A program made the position numbers and the translations under genes. The notes below the pieces were generated by a model. It worked only from the letters and a program-made list of their open reading frames with translations. It was not told the origin of the DNA and ran no database searches. Below, piece after piece: positions 23,171-34,519 of a stretch of 64,000 bases of DNA. Positions within the stretch are counted from its first letter, which is position 1, and each line of letters opens with the position of its first letter. The stretch is from Pseudorasbora parva. Its lineage: Eukaryota; Chordata; Actinopteri; Cypriniformes; Gobionidae. The DNA lies in contig NC_090187.1 in NCBI RefSeq assembly GCF_024679245.1, forward strand, positions 20,842,995 through 20,906,994, read 5' to 3'.

Positions 23171-23367
23171 TTTGTGATTTTGTGTGTTTGATTATTTTTT
23201 GCTGCAGCTTTAAATTTTCTGAAAACATTATATGTATTTTTTTTTTTTACAAAATCAGTATGCACTGCTTGATATTGTGATATAGTTTCACAAGACTGTT
23301 GTAATTAACCACACATAAATCAAATAAATAAACACCATACATATTCTCAAACGCTTGACTAGACAAT

Positions 23368-24424
23368 CTGGTCTCACAGATTTCCGTGAAATGAACACGA
23401 ACCCTTAAAAATCCGTGGTAGTTTCACGGAATCGCCAAAAATTCTGAGATGGGTTCACAGAAGCGATGCCTATGTTAGTCAATGACAGCATCCCTGGTCC
23501 ACACAGGGATTCCCGGTTCCAACACCTTATATTCGTCAGTTTGATTCAGTCAGCATAATTTATTTACATTTATTTTCTTTTTATTCAGACACATTTTGAA
23601 CACGTAACTCTATCCCTTCCCTAAACCTACCCATTTGTGTATTATAAAAAAACAGGATATAACAGGCAGATACACAGATACAGCAGGCACAATTTATTCA
23701 GAAACTATTCCAAGTGTTCCGAGGCCAAACGATTGATTTGTGTGAAGAAAATCCCCAAAAACGTTCAGTAACGTTGAGTCCATCCGGTGAATGTTAATTT
23801 CAAATGGAAGAAACGTCACATCCGCTTTAACAGCATTGGCTGTTGTATGTCGCGTGACCAATTGCGTCATTACGTCAGCTTTGATTGTAAAATGCCATTG
23901 GCTCTCATGTATCTAGTGACCGATCGCATAATGCTAAAGAGTCGGGTTTCATCATTTAAATGAGAAATATGAACGAGTGCGTGTGTGGAACGCGATCATC
24001 ATTTCAACGATTAAAACATTAAGATCAACTTGGTTCTTCACATGAAGATATCGTATGACTTCAGAAGACTGGGAATGCAACATGAGTTAGTACTTCTATA
24101 CTGTTTCTGGTCCGTTTTTGCAATAAATAACTGTGACTGTACATTTATTTGCCTGTTATGTGTTTTATATTGTTGATAAGTGGGTAGGTTTAGGGTAGGA
24201 GTAGAGTTAGTTGCTCCAAAATATAAAAGTAGGCTATAAATATTCATAAAATCATGTCTACTTTTACAAATGCAAATAATTAAATGTGTGTTGGGAATCC
24301 GTGTGTGGACCACGGATGCTGACTGTCATTGACATAGGCATCCCTTCTGTGGACCCATCACGGAATTTTTGGCGATTCCGTGAAACTACCACCGTGTTGA
24401 TTTCACAGAATTATGTAAGACCAG
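23368..24424. mobile_element. MITE with long TIRs, possible AT target duplication
   Basis: CTGGTCTCACAGATTTCCG at the left is inverted at the right as ...GTAAGACCAG. The inverted match continues for ~150 bp through TAGTTTCACGGAATCGCCAAAAATTC and the block GATGCCTATG. The flanks are AT on both sides. I recall that 2-bp AT duplications occur in ISL2EU elements, so that affiliation is possible but unproven. A second copy is at 60369-61216. No ORF of note. Confidence 0.7.
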
Positions 24425-24492
24425 ATCAGGTCTTTAGGAGATTATGACATCATCAAGAAATATCTGATCATAGTTTCTCTTGCCATAACTAC

Positions 24493-25966
24493 GGTGGCCC
24501 AATAGTGCAGCCATACTAAATTAAACCACAACACAACAAAACTGCCACAACACAACGGAAACAAGGCACAACACAACGAAATCACCACAACACAACGGAA
24601 ATGCTACCGACCACGAGGGGCTCTCGGAGTGCAATAAAGTCAGTTTCCCTTGCCATTGCTCTATAGATTGGACGGTCTTACAAAGATTTAAACACTACCA
24701 TCAGTTTTAAGTGTGTAACCATTGTATATCAACATGAAATATCAATTCAAAATCACCAACAGGCATTATAGCTGCATATTTATACTCGAAAACAATTTTA
24801 CACGCTGCCATGGCGCCTGATGCCCAAGGGAACGTCTGCCAATTCCACCATGCAGTTGAAACGTAATTTGTATGAATTAAAATTTCTTTTAACATTTAAA
24901 AACAGACATGCTAAAGGTCCCGTTCTTCGCAATTCCATCTTTCAAACTTTAGTTAGTGTGTAATGTTGCTGTTAGAGCATAAATAATACCTGTAAAATTA
25001 TAAAGTTCAATGCCAAGCGAGATATTTTAGTTAACAGAAGTTCCCTTTCAAAGCCTACAGCGAATGGCAGGTTTGGACTACCCCCTGCACTTCCTTCATG
25101 AATGACGTCATTAGAACCGTTTGTTGACTAACCCTCCATCCACAAGAACACGCAAAATAGGGGGCGTGGCCTTGTTGCTCTCCCACGTGGAGAATAGCAC
25201 GCATTCAGCGCTTGCATCTCCCCGTTATGGTAAGAGGTGGGACCTTTCCGGGCAAAGTGCGCTAAGCTGCTGTCCAATCACAACACGGGAAGCGCTGGCC
25301 CAATCAGAACTCGCTACGTGTTTCTGAAGGAGGGACTTCATAGAACAAGGAAATCATCAGGCCGTTTTTAGGACAGAGGAAACAGCGGTGTACAGATAAG
25401 TAAATTGTGTGAAAAATACTGGTTTTTTACACGCGAAACATGAACTCATGTTATATTGCACACTGTAAACATAATCAAAGCTTCGAAAACATGCGAAGAA
25501 CGGGACCTTTAAAATTCTACAGCTTTGTTGTATTCTAAAAAACAGAATCAATGCATAAAATTGGAATTTGAACATTTAAACAAAACAAAACAAAAAGTAA
25601 TTTTAGTTAATAAAATTATGTTTCAACCGCTTGGTGGAATTGGCAGACGTTCCCTTAGGCATCAAGCGTTGTGATCGCGAGTAAAAATGTTTTTGAGTAT
25701 AAATATGCAGTTATAATGCATGCAGGTGATTTTGAGTTGATATTTCATGTCAATATACAATGGTTACACACTTAAAACTGATCGTAGTGTTTATATCTTT
25801 GTAAGACCGGCCAATCGATAGCGCAATGGCAAGGAAAACTAACTTTATTGCACTCCGAGAGCCCCCTCGTGATTGGGGGCATTTTCGTTATGCTGTGGTG
25901 ATTTCATTGTATATTGTTTCTGTTGTGTTGTGGTTTCATTCAGTACGGCTGCACTACTGGGCCACC
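24493..25966. mobile_element. TIR element GGTGGCCCA...TGGGCCACC
   Basis: The ends GGTGGCCCAATAGTGCAGCC and its near complement are inverted. The homology extends about 420 bp into each arm (TTTATTGCACTCCGAGAGCC, AATTCCACC, TTGGTGGAATTGGCAGACG). Another MITE sits at its centre (24916-25507). No transposase frame. No confirmed duplication. Confidence 0.7.
24916..25507. mobile_element. MITE nested at centre of the 24493-25966 element
   Basis: Ends GGTCCCGTTCTTCGCA and its complement TGCGAAGAACGGGACC. It contains a GC-richer middle (25080-25330) with CAATCACAA and CAATCAGAA CCAAT-like repeats. Flanking TAAA on both sides may be a short duplication. The position at the exact centre of the host fold-back is notable. 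Confidence 0.7.
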
Positions 25967-26315
25967 ATACACAACAAATGTACTTGATTACAAAACAGTT
26001 ACAGCAGCAAGATAAAAATTAAAAGACAAGTTAAAGGTCAAGAGCTCAAATAAAGGAGACACTAATCACGATTCTGGTGACTTCAAATCAAACATTCAAT
26101 AAATCATCAGCATCTAAACCTCTATTAATCTCAATAAGAGCTTGTGTGTGTAGATTCATGATGTCTAAATAAAATTCAGCCAGTAATAAAATGTTCAAAC
26201 AAACTCTTTATTAAACGTCACTGGACTAAACACAAGTTAACAATACTTTCAGTGTTTATCAAACACATGAAGTAACTCTGGCAAATACACACCTACAGTC
26301 ACATGTAACACATAT

Positions 26316-26643
26316 CTCTGACACATGTTGTGTAATTATAACACATTAGTGTGTTAAAGGTTTCAACAGACCTGTGTAAGAGGAATAACACATTAGTTGA
26401 GACACAGGTAACACAAATATGTGTTAAAGAAGCAACACAGGTTGTGTGCTAGATTTGAACCTGCATGTGTTGTCCCTGAGCACACACCACTACATGTGTT
26501 AAAATCTACACAACATGTGTTGTCCCTGAGGACACACACTACATGTGTTAAAATCTACACAACATTTGTTAAAATCTACACAGCTTGTGTCATTTTTAAC
26601 TCATCTCGTTGTGTTGTTTTCAACACATCCTGTTAAAAAGTAC
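26316..26643. repeat. Subterminal TGTGTTAAAA repeat cluster
   Basis: A degenerate array of ACACATGTTGTGT / TGTGTTAAAATCTACACA units, e.g. two ~49-bp units with TGTTGTCCCTGAG at 26469 and 26518. Similar units appear at 32225-32300 beyond the L2 insertion. The clustered direct and inverted copies look like terminal binding repeats of a DNA transposon. Confidence 0.6.
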
Positions 26644-26649
26644 TCGACA

Positions 26650-27019
26650 AACACCATTGTGAAGTGTATGCAGTGTTTATGTTCTCAAACAAACAGGCCT
26701 GTTTTAATAAAAGTTATTACTATATTGTTTTATCAATTGCTACGTTTTAATTTAATTTTAAGTGCAAACTATGTAAACTGTTATCTCTTCATGAATGTAT
26801 CTCAAAAGCAGCATCATTGATAAGGTGTTGAATTTAGAACAATTAAGTTGATAGAGTCATAGAGTTTGAAACATTGTATTTTGTGTGCACATGCGTTCTA
26901 TACTCGACTACTGAATAACTGCTTAATAATTTAGTTTTACTTTATTTTTAAAGTTACATCTGAGTATGTAATTACCTGACACAATTTCTGTGTTAAATGA
27001 CACATTTATTGTGTTAAAT
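26650..27019. other. AT-rich MITE-like sequence upstream of L2
   Basis: Contains further TGTGTTAAA units (near 26990-27019) that continue past the L2 at 32225. The L2 therefore inserted into a repeat of this family. No gene. Confidence 0.4.
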
Positions 27020-27389
27020 CGGCTGATTGATTGTTCCTGATCGATTGCTCCTGTCTGTCTGCCTGCTGCTGCTGCCACCACAGTGTTTGTAGCTCTGTAT
27101 AGCTGTGTTTGAATCTCTATTTGATATATTTTCTTTGTAATTTACACTGCTAAATATAACTTACTCATCACCATATAGTGTTTAATATAGCCTATCAATT
27201 TAAATTTGACATTACTAGCTTTTAATCTAAATCACTACCACACGTTAGCTTTTCGCTAGCCTGGTAGCTTTCCATCCCAGCATCCAGGTCTCCTGAGTTC
27301 TATAGACAACTGTGGTGAGTTGGATTATTAAAAAGACTCCATCAGACAACTGTGGTAAGTTTTGGATTCATCAACAAATACGGTAAGCC

Positions 27390-28250
27390 ATGTCTTCTTC
27401 TCCTGTCATTGTCACTTGCACTGCATGCTACATGTTTAGCATATCTATCTCCGTTGGCGAACAGGGCTTCACATGTGATAAATGTAAGGAATTAATCAGG
27501 CTGACGGAGAAGATTTCAGATTTAGAGACACGCATCCAAGCTTTATGTGAGAGTAGTGAGAATGTAACAGCTTTAGATACTGCTTTGGATGCGACTAGCT
27601 TAGTGAACACTCATTGTTTGGTTCCGGCTGAGCCCGCGCAGCAGGGCTGGGTGACGATGAGAAAGCATAGTCGCGGATCAAAAAACCACTCTTCCGTTCC
27701 GATTAGAACATCAAACAGGTTCTCCCCACTCAGTGACGCACCCACTGAGGATCCTGTTGAAAGTGCCCTAGTTATTGGCGATTCTATTACACGGAATGTG
27801 AAAATAGAGACACCAGCCACCATAGTCACATGTTTACCGGGAGCCAGAGCGCCTGACATCAAAGCAAATTTAAAAGTGCTGGCTAAAGCTAATCGTAAAT
27901 TCTCTAAGATTATTATTCACGTTGGCACTAATGATGTTCGACTTCGCCAGTCGGAGATCACCAAAATTAACATTAAAGAGGTGTGTAAACTCGCAAGTAC
28001 GATGTCAAAAGCCGTATATTTCTCTGGTCCTCTCCCCGCGAAAAGGAGTGATGAAATAGTTAGCAGATTATCATCACTCAATGGCTGGTTGTCTAAGTGG
28101 TGTCTGCAAAATAATATAGGGTTCATAGACAATTGGAAAAGTTTTTGGGGCAGACCTGACCTGTTGAAGATGGACGGCATTCATCCCTCCTGGGCTGGTG
28201 CTGCTCTTCTCTCTAGTAATTTGGCACATAGTCTTAGAGCTAAACCTTGA
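27390..28250 (+). CDS. L2 ORF1 protein with SGNH esterase domain
   Basis: 286 codons, ATG start, preceded by a 5' UTR. The N-terminus (residues 10-32) has paired cysteines (CTAC, CDKC) suggesting a zinc ribbon or PHD-like knuckle, followed by a short coiled coil (about 37-56). Residues ~125-280 form an SGNH/GDSL hydrolase: Ser132 in VIGDSITRN, the Gly-x-Asn block HVGTNDVR (~178-184), and the Asp-x-x-His dyad in DGIHPSWAG (D262, H265). Esterase-type ORF1 proteins are known in the CR1/L2 group and are thought to bind RNA or membranes during retrotransposition. All catalytic residues are present and the frame is uninterrupted. Confidence 0.92.
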   Translation: MSSSPVIVTCTACYMFSISISVGEQGFTCDKCKELIRLTEKISDLETRIQALCESSENVTALDTALDATSLVNTHCLVPAEPAQQGWVTMRKHSRGSKNHSSVPIRTSNRFSPLSDAPTEDPVESALVIGDSITRNVKIETPATIVTCLPGARAPDIKANLKVLAKANRKFSKIIIHVGTNDVRLRQSEITKINIKEVCKLASTMSKAVYFSGPLPAKRSDEIVSRLSSLNGWLSKWCLQNNIGFIDNWKSFWGRPDLLKMDGIHPSWAGAALLSSNLAHSLRAKP

Positions 28251-28382
28251 CTCACTGGGGCCCAGGTCAGGAAGCAGACAAACTGGCTAAACCAACCGTC
28301 TGCTAGCTGTCTCACGTCACCAAAGTCAGCTAAATCCCAGCACATAGAGACTCTTTCACCTAGATATTATCACATAGAGACT

Positions 28383-31346
28383 GTGTCTGTTCCCCGAATT
28401 AGTAAATACAAAAAACCATCAAAACCATTCAACAGTAAAAATTTAATTGATGTCCAACAAATAAACAACAGATATAATACGGATGAACAATTGATAAAGC
28501 TTGGGTTGCTGAATATTCGATCCCTTTCGCCAAAAACGCTTGTTGTCAATGATATGATTATAGATCATAACTTAGATGTGCTGTGTTTGACAGAAACCTG
28601 GCTAAAACCTGATGATTACATTACTTTAAATGAGTGCACCCCCCGAGATTATTGTTACAAACATGAGCCACGTCTGAAAGGTAAAGGGGGAGGTGTGGCT
28701 GTAATTTATAATAATATTTTCAGTATTACTCAGAAGTCTAGTTTCAAATATAATTCCTTTGAAGTTTTGGTGCTTTATGTAACACTGTGTAGTGTAAATG
28801 ATAAATCCCTTCTGACATTTGTGTTGGCTACTGTATACAGGCCACCAGGGCACAATACAGACTTTATCAAAGAATTTGCTGGTTTTGTATCGGAGTTAGT
28901 ATTAGCTGTAGATAAAGTACTAATTGTTGGGGATTTTAATATCCACGTAGACAATGAAAAAGACGCATTGGGATTGGCATTTAGAGACATTCTAAACTCT
29001 ATTGGAGTTAGACAACACGTATCAGGACCCACTCATCGCCTTAATCATACTTTAGATCTAATAATGTCACATGGAATAAATGTTGATACTGTTAAAATTC
29101 TGCAGCAGAGCGATGACATCTCAGATCATTACCTAATATCATGTATACTTAATTTACCTAAGGCTGCAAAGCCATCCCCTCGCTTCAAATATGGCAGGAC
29201 GATAACCGCTGCGACTAAAGATTGCTTTGTACATAATCTTCCTCATCAGTTCCATCTCCTCAGCATTACAGATAGCCAAGATGAACTTGATGCTGCAACC
29301 GAAACTATTGACTCTCTCCTTACTAGCACTTTAGACATAGTTGCTCCCCGGCGCTTAAAGAAGATTAAAGCAAATAATCCAACGCCGTGGTACAACGAGC
29401 ACACTCGGGCCCTTAAAACAGCAGCCAGAAAAATGGAGCGCAGCTGGAAGAAAACAAAACTAGAGGTTTTTCGCAATTTGTGGAAAGAGAGCATGATTGC
29501 ATACAGAAAGGCCATAAAAACTGCTAGATCTGCTTATTTCTCATCTCTTTTAGAAGAAAACAAACACAACCCTAAGTATTTATTCGATACAGTGGCTAAA
29601 TTATCAAAAAATAAAGCTTCAGCTTCTGATGTTTGTAAACAACACAGCAGTAATGACTTTATGAACTTCTTTACTAGTAAGATTGATAATATTAGGAATA
29701 AAATTATAACCATGCAGCCGTCTATTACAGTATCACTTCAGACAGAGCACTGCAGGGTCACTGAGGAAAAATTACACTCATTCACTGCTATAGGAGGAGA
29801 AGAACTGGCTAAACTTGTAAAATCATCAAAATCAACAACATGTATGCTTGACCCTATACCGACTAGGCTATTAAAAGAGATACTTCCAGAGGTCATAGAT
29901 CCTCTGCTTAATATCATTAATTCATCTTTGACATTAGGATATGTACCGAAAACTTTTAAGTTGGCTATAATTAAACCACTTATTAAAAAAACGCAACTTG
30001 ATCCTAAAGAATTAGTCAATTACAGGCCAATCTCGAATCTACCGTTTCTATCAAAAATACTAGAAAAGGCCGTGTCTTCACAATTATGTTCTTTTTTAGA
30101 AAGAAATGGTATATGTGAGGATTTCCAGTCAGGATTTAGACCGTATCATAGCACTGAGACTGCTCTAATTAGAGTTACAAATGATTTACTCTTATCATCT
30201 GATCGTGGTTGTATCTCTCTATTAGTGTTACTCGATCTTAGCGCTGCATTTGATACTATCGATCACAATATTCTTCTGAATAGAATCGAAAATTATGTTG
30301 GCGTTAGTGGAACTGCTTTGGCATGGTTTAAATCGTACTTATCTGACCGTTATCAGTTTGTAGCAGTAAATGAAGAGATGTCACACCGATCACAAGTTCA
30401 GTATGGGGTACCGCAAGGCTCAGTGTTAGGACCGTTGCTTTTCACCCTGTATATGCTACCACTGGGAGATATCATTAGGAAACATGGCGTTAGTTTTCAT
30501 TGTTATGCTGACGATACTCAGCTCTATATTTCCTCACGCCCGGATGAAACCTACCAATTCACAAGATTAACAGAATGCATAGCTGATATAAAAAATTGGA
30601 TGAATAGTAATTTTCTGCAACTTAATTCAGATAAAACTGAATTTTTAATTATTGGACAGAAAAGCTCCACAAGTAGTAACCGAGAATACTGTCTAACACT
30701 TGATGACTGCTCTGTCAAGCCCTCGTCGTCAGTGAGGAACCTGGGTGTGCTCTTTGATACCAATCTTTCATTTGAAAGCCACGTTTCTAGCATCTGTAAA
30801 ACCGCATTCTATCATCTTAAAAATATATCTAAATTACGGCACATGCTTTCAATGCAAAATGCTGAACAGTTAGTACATGCGTTCATGAGCTCAAGGCTAG
30901 ATTATTGTAATGCTCTAATGGGTGGTTGCCCTGCTCGCTTAATAAACAAACTCCAGCTAGTCCAAAATGCAGCAGCTAGAGTTCTTACTAGAACCAGGAA
31001 GTATGATCATATTAGTCCAGTTCTGTCAACACTGCACTGGCTCCCTATTAAACATCGCATACATTTTAAAATCTTGCTTATTACTTACAAAGCACTAAAT
31101 AGTTTAGCTCCCCGGTACTTAAGCGAGCTCTTAACGCATTATACCCCATCACGTCTATTGCGGTCTCAAAACTCTGGCCAGTTGATAATACCTAGAATAT
31201 CTAAATCAACTGCAGGCGGTCGATCATTTTCCTATTTAGCTCCTAAATTGTGGAATAGTCTTCCTAGCATTGTTCGGGAAGCAGACACACTCTGTCAGTT
31301 TAAATCTAGACTAAAAACACATCTCTTTACTATGGCATACACATAG
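28383..31346 (+). CDS. L2 ORF2 protein, APE endonuclease and reverse transcriptase
   Basis: 987 codons open. The endonuclease begins about residue 42 ([12 protein letters not shown]) with LTETW (~69-73), GDFNIHVDN (~183) and SDHYLI (~246). The reverse transcriptase has [27 protein letters not shown] (catalytic Asp), the [11 protein letters not shown] block (~675) and YADDTQLY (~707). A C-terminal region with the pattern [13 protein letters not shown], common to L2 ORF2, follows. It nicks the target and primes reverse transcription there. The first codon of the frame is GTG, no ATG precedes the endonuclease, and the frame stays open upstream, so start by reinitiation after ORF1 is likely. ORF1 stops 130 bases earlier. 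Confidence 0.93.
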   Translation: MSVPRISKYKKPSKPFNSKNLIDVQQINNRYNTDEQLIKLGLLNIRSLSPKTLVVNDMIIDHNLDVLCLTETWLKPDDYITLNECTPRDYCYKHEPRLKGKGGGVAVIYNNIFSITQKSSFKYNSFEVLVLYVTLCSVNDKSLLTFVLATVYRPPGHNTDFIKEFAGFVSELVLAVDKVLIVGDFNIHVDNEKDALGLAFRDILNSIGVRQHVSGPTHRLNHTLDLIMSHGINVDTVKILQQSDDISDHYLISCILNLPKAAKPSPRFKYGRTITAATKDCFVHNLPHQFHLLSITDSQDELDAATETIDSLLTSTLDIVAPRRLKKIKANNPTPWYNEHTRALKTAARKMERSWKKTKLEVFRNLWKESMIAYRKAIKTARSAYFSSLLEENKHNPKYLFDTVAKLSKNKASASDVCKQHSSNDFMNFFTSKIDNIRNKIITMQPSITVSLQTEHCRVTEEKLHSFTAIGGEELAKLVKSSKSTTCMLDPIPTRLLKEILPEVIDPLLNIINSSLTLGYVPKTFKLAIIKPLIKKTQLDPKELVNYRPISNLPFLSKILEKAVSSQLCSFLERNGICEDFQSGFRPYHSTETALIRVTNDLLLSSDRGCISLLVLLDLSAAFDTIDHNILLNRIENYVGVSGTALAWFKSYLSDRYQFVAVNEEMSHRSQVQYGVPQGSVLGPLLFTLYMLPLGDIIRKHGVSFHCYADDTQLYISSRPDETYQFTRLTECIADIKNWMNSNFLQLNSDKTEFLIIGQKSSTSSNREYCLTLDDCSVKPSSSVRNLGVLFDTNLSFESHVSSICKTAFYHLKNISKLRHMLSMQNAEQLVHAFMSSRLDYCNALMGGCPARLINKLQLVQNAAARVLTRTRKYDHISPVLSTLHWLPIKHRIHFKILLITYKALNSLAPRYLSELLTHYTPSRLLRSQNSGQLIIPRISKSTAGGRSFSYLAPKLWNSLPSIVREADTLCQFKSRLKTHLFTMAYT

Positions 31347-32220
31347 AACATTTTTAACTTTCATTATTCAATTCAATTGACTGATTGTTAGGCTGCATTA
31401 ACTAGGTCAGCCGGAACCGGGAACACTTCCCATAACACCTGATGTACTCGTTACATCATAAAAAGAGTGACATCTACGCTAATGTTAGTCTCTCTGTTTA
31501 TCCCGAGGTTTATCCCGGATCTGGGCCCTGTCCGGATCGGATGGTGGACCTGCCTGGACATGACCAACGCATCCTGGAGTGTCTGCTGAGCCGTGTCAAA
31601 TGGTGTCTCCTCCGAATTTGCCTCACTGGCACGACATGCTCAAAACCCGTCTTCGGCGCAATAATTCCGATCTTTCATGTATTCATACTCTTGTGTAATT
31701 GACGCCCCATCCTAAATAAATCTGTCTCTTCCGTGATACCCTGAAAATTTTGAATAATCCGATCTAATATGATTTCCGACCTGTAAGGTTGCCAGAATAA
31801 TAATCTTACACGGTGTGTTAATAGGCCAGAGGAGAACTGGCACCCCGACTGAGTCTGGTTTCTCCCAAGGTTTATTTTTCTCCATCATGCCCCGATGGAG
31901 TTTTGGTTCCTTGCCACTGTCGCCTTTGGCTTGGCTTGCTCAGTTGGGGACACTAAAAATATGATTAAAGTTATTCAACTTATTATACAAATAAAATATA
32001 TGAATTAGGTCTTATTTAATTCTATAAACTATAATACTGATCTGCCAACATTGTCGCTATATGATAAATTAAAATAAGCTGATAACATCACTGTTTTCTC
32101 CAGTACGGCTGTACAGCCAAATCTAATTTTGTCGCAATATTACCCTGTTTGACACTGTGAAGCTGCTTTGACACAATCGTGATTGTAAAAGCGCTATATA
32201 AATAAAGTTGATTGATTGAT
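31347..32220 (+). other. L2 3' UTR and microsatellite tail
   Basis: Conserved in the other two L2 copies. Includes AATAAA motifs near the end (TATAAATAAAGTTGATTG) and ends in ATTG repeats. The conserved end is the likely recognition site for the reverse transcriptase. Confidence 0.8.
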
Positions 32221-32306
32221 AAATTTGACACAACATCTATTGTCCTTGAGCACACTCGCTACATGTGTTAAAAATGACACAAATGACACGATCTCTTTTT
32301 AGAGTA

Positions 32307-32641
32307 TCAGATGTAAATTTAATAATACCACTTGGTGGAATAATAATAGGCTGAGCAATTACAATAACGTCCTCACACCATTGGTATTCGGGCCCTAATA
32401 AACATTTTAATGGTTTTGCGAGTAGATCAAGCACAGTAACAAGATCTTCTTTCTGTCCAGAAAGATATCCAGTACTCTGAAGAAAACCCCCCAGAGGAGC
32501 ACAAAGCCTTTTAGAAGCTTTTATAATCAGACTTCTGACCGTGTGCCACAAAACTGCCACATCTGCCAACGTGCATTTTTTCACTTCAAGCATACAGATC
32601 AGGATCTGCTTTTCACTATACACACAAAAAAACAGAGGCAA
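32307..32641 (-). CDS. Unidentified protein-like frame, truncated by MITE edge
   Basis: A minus-strand frame of 134 codons (32641-32237); only the part above 32307 lies outside MITE-like sequence. The composition looks protein-like (regular hydrophobic spacing, e.g. LWHTVRSLIIKASKRL then LLAKPLKCLLGPEY). I do not recognise a family. The C-terminal ~22 codons run into the TGTGTTAAA repeat, so the natural end is lost. It could be a transposon or retroelement gene fragment or an exon relic. Chance is possible. Confidence 0.25.
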
Positions 32642-32999
32642 TCCGAAAATTTACATTATCTGTTGTAAATGGTTCATCTCACTTTACCTCTGTGGGACTT
32701 TCCCCATCCTCTCACTTTCTCTTTGTCTCAAGATCTTTCATCACAAATTCTGTCTGTTAATCAAATGAGCAAGATTGATCTGGATTTTAGGTTGCATACA
32801 TGTTTGGAGCATCCATCAAGATGTAGTTTGACGTGTCAAAAAACTGCTTAATCTGGTGGTTGTCAAGAACACATCAACACTTGATCTGGATCTAGTTATC
32901 GATGTGTTGATCAGGCAGTTTCATACTAGAGCTTTTGGTTCTGTTCTTGACTAATTTTGGGGGTATCCAAGGACGCATTAATGCTGGTTAAAAAAATAT

Positions 33000-33205
33000 G
33001 GTTAAACTTTATTTTATGGTGTCATTGTTGCAGTGTAATTATATATTTAAGTACTGAATAATATTAATTAATGACATGTACTTACTAGGGTTATGGTAGG
33101 ATTAGGGTTTGGTTGAGGGTTAGGGTTTGGTTGCATATAATTATGCATACTGTTATTACTACAAGTGACATATGTAACAAGGACTCTGTTAAATAAAGTA
33201 TTACC
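33000..33205. mobile_element. Short MITE with GGTTAAACTTTATTT ends
   Basis: GGTTAAACTTTATTTTA at the left is inverted at the right (TAAATAAAGTATTACC) with few mismatches over 206 bp. The middle holds GGGTTAGGGTTTGG strings that resemble telomere repeats but belong to the element. Confidence 0.65.
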
Positions 33206-33281
33206 AAAAATGTAATCGCATTTTATAATGAATTGACTGTGCTTTTAAAATTAGACTGTATTCCTTTATTTTAAATACATG

Positions 33282-33479
33282 CACTGTAAAAAAAAAAAAA
33301 AAAAAAAATCCAGCCCCAATTGAATTTTTTTTTAGTTGGCCAAATTGATAGATCTGGATTTCCGGGTCTGCGAATTAAATTGTATCAATTCACAGAAATT
33401 CAATTTGGCCAACTGAAAAATTTAGATTTGATCAGTCACTAGAAATTTTTCAATTGGGGCCTGATGTTTTTTTACAGAG
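33282..33479. mobile_element. Palindromic MITE CACTGTAAAA...TTTTACAGAG
   Basis: Nearly the whole 198 bp folds: CCAGCCCCAATTGAA against TTCAATTGGGGCCTG, and AGTTGGCCAAATTGA against TCAATTTGGCCAACT. An A-run follows the left end. Confidence 0.75.
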
Positions 33480-33945
33480 TAGTCAGAGTTGAGAGTTGAT
33501 CCAAACCCTGAAATAACAGTGAGCAATAAAGCCAGAGATCAACATTATTTTAAAATGAATTTAATGTCATATCTGTGTCCTCTTATGTCAGATCAAAAAT
33601 TTACATATTTTGTTAAAATGTAATGTAACCTTTACCCTTTAAATACTGTGGTCAGTTTGAGAATAATGTATGCAATTTAATATAATTTATTTGTTAAAAT
33701 TAAAAGAGCAGTTTCATGTTTAATGTTATATTGTTCAACTGTCGAGGTTGATATGAGATTTAGAAAGTAGGCTACTTGATAATAACAAGTAATGGAATGT
33801 TTTTTTTAGAAAGAGAGTAAATAGTAAATAAATCTAATCACACTGTTGAAGACATAGCCTAATTAGCCTAGGTAGTAATTAATAAAATGATAGCCTACAT
33901 TTGAATCCTTCATTCAACTGATTCATTTAAATTGCAAATGTACTG
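33480..33945. other. AT-rich intergenic sequence
   Basis: No frame or repeat structure recognised between two MITE boundaries. Confidence 0.35.
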
Positions 33946-34519
33946 CACTCTAAAAAATGATCGTGATTTTAATGGTATATGATTTTAATATTCTATGGTT
34001 AAAAACTGTTATTTGGTAAACAGAAAGTTTCCGTAGGCTACTATGGTGAATATCTGTAATAGATAACATTATGCCCGTAAAATTTACAGAAAAACAATGT
34101 AAAATCCCAACAGAATATTATTGAAAACCCAAAAACATATATTTTTTGTTTAAATCACAATTAACTTTTGTAAACTATTCAACAGAATATTGTGTTATAT
34201 TTACAACAATATGTGATTATAATCAAATTTGTTTGTTAGAACTACAAATATTGGTATCAAAAACAGAGAAATACACTAATATTGTAAAAACTATTTTGTT
34301 AATTTAACATGCAATTATTTTAAAAAGAAAGTTTTAGTAATTTTTTTATTAAAAATGTACAGTATTGTTCAAAATAATAGCAGTACAATGTGACTAACCA
34401 GAAAAATCAAAGTTTTTCGTATATTTTTTTATTGCTACGTGGCAAACAAGTTACCAGTAGGTTCAGTAGATTCTCAGAAAACAAATGAGACCCAGCATTC
34501 ATGATATGCACGCACTTAA

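Larger units (their letters stand above)
27020..32220 (+). mobile_element. L2-clade LINE, apparently full-length
   Basis: 5201 bp, flanked by AAAT at both ends (27016-27019, 32221-32224). A 5' UTR of ~370 bp is followed by ORF1 and ORF2, both open, an ~870-bp 3' UTR, and a short tail of TTGA/ATTG repeats (GTTGATTGATTGAT) in place of poly-A, typical of L2/CR1-type LINEs. It resembles the L2 elements known from zebrafish. Two other copies in the window (60486-61103, 61468-63135) share the 3' UTR. Confidence 0.9.

Noticed and set aside
26300..26640. CRISPR-like array of ACACATGTTGTGT units
   Set aside because: Units are degenerate, in both orientations, with irregular spacing and in a eukaryotic genome; they fit transposon subterminal repeats.
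33080..33140. Interstitial telomere-like GGGTTAGGGTTTGG
   Set aside because: Degenerate, few units, and lies inside a TIR-bounded MITE; not a telomeric array.
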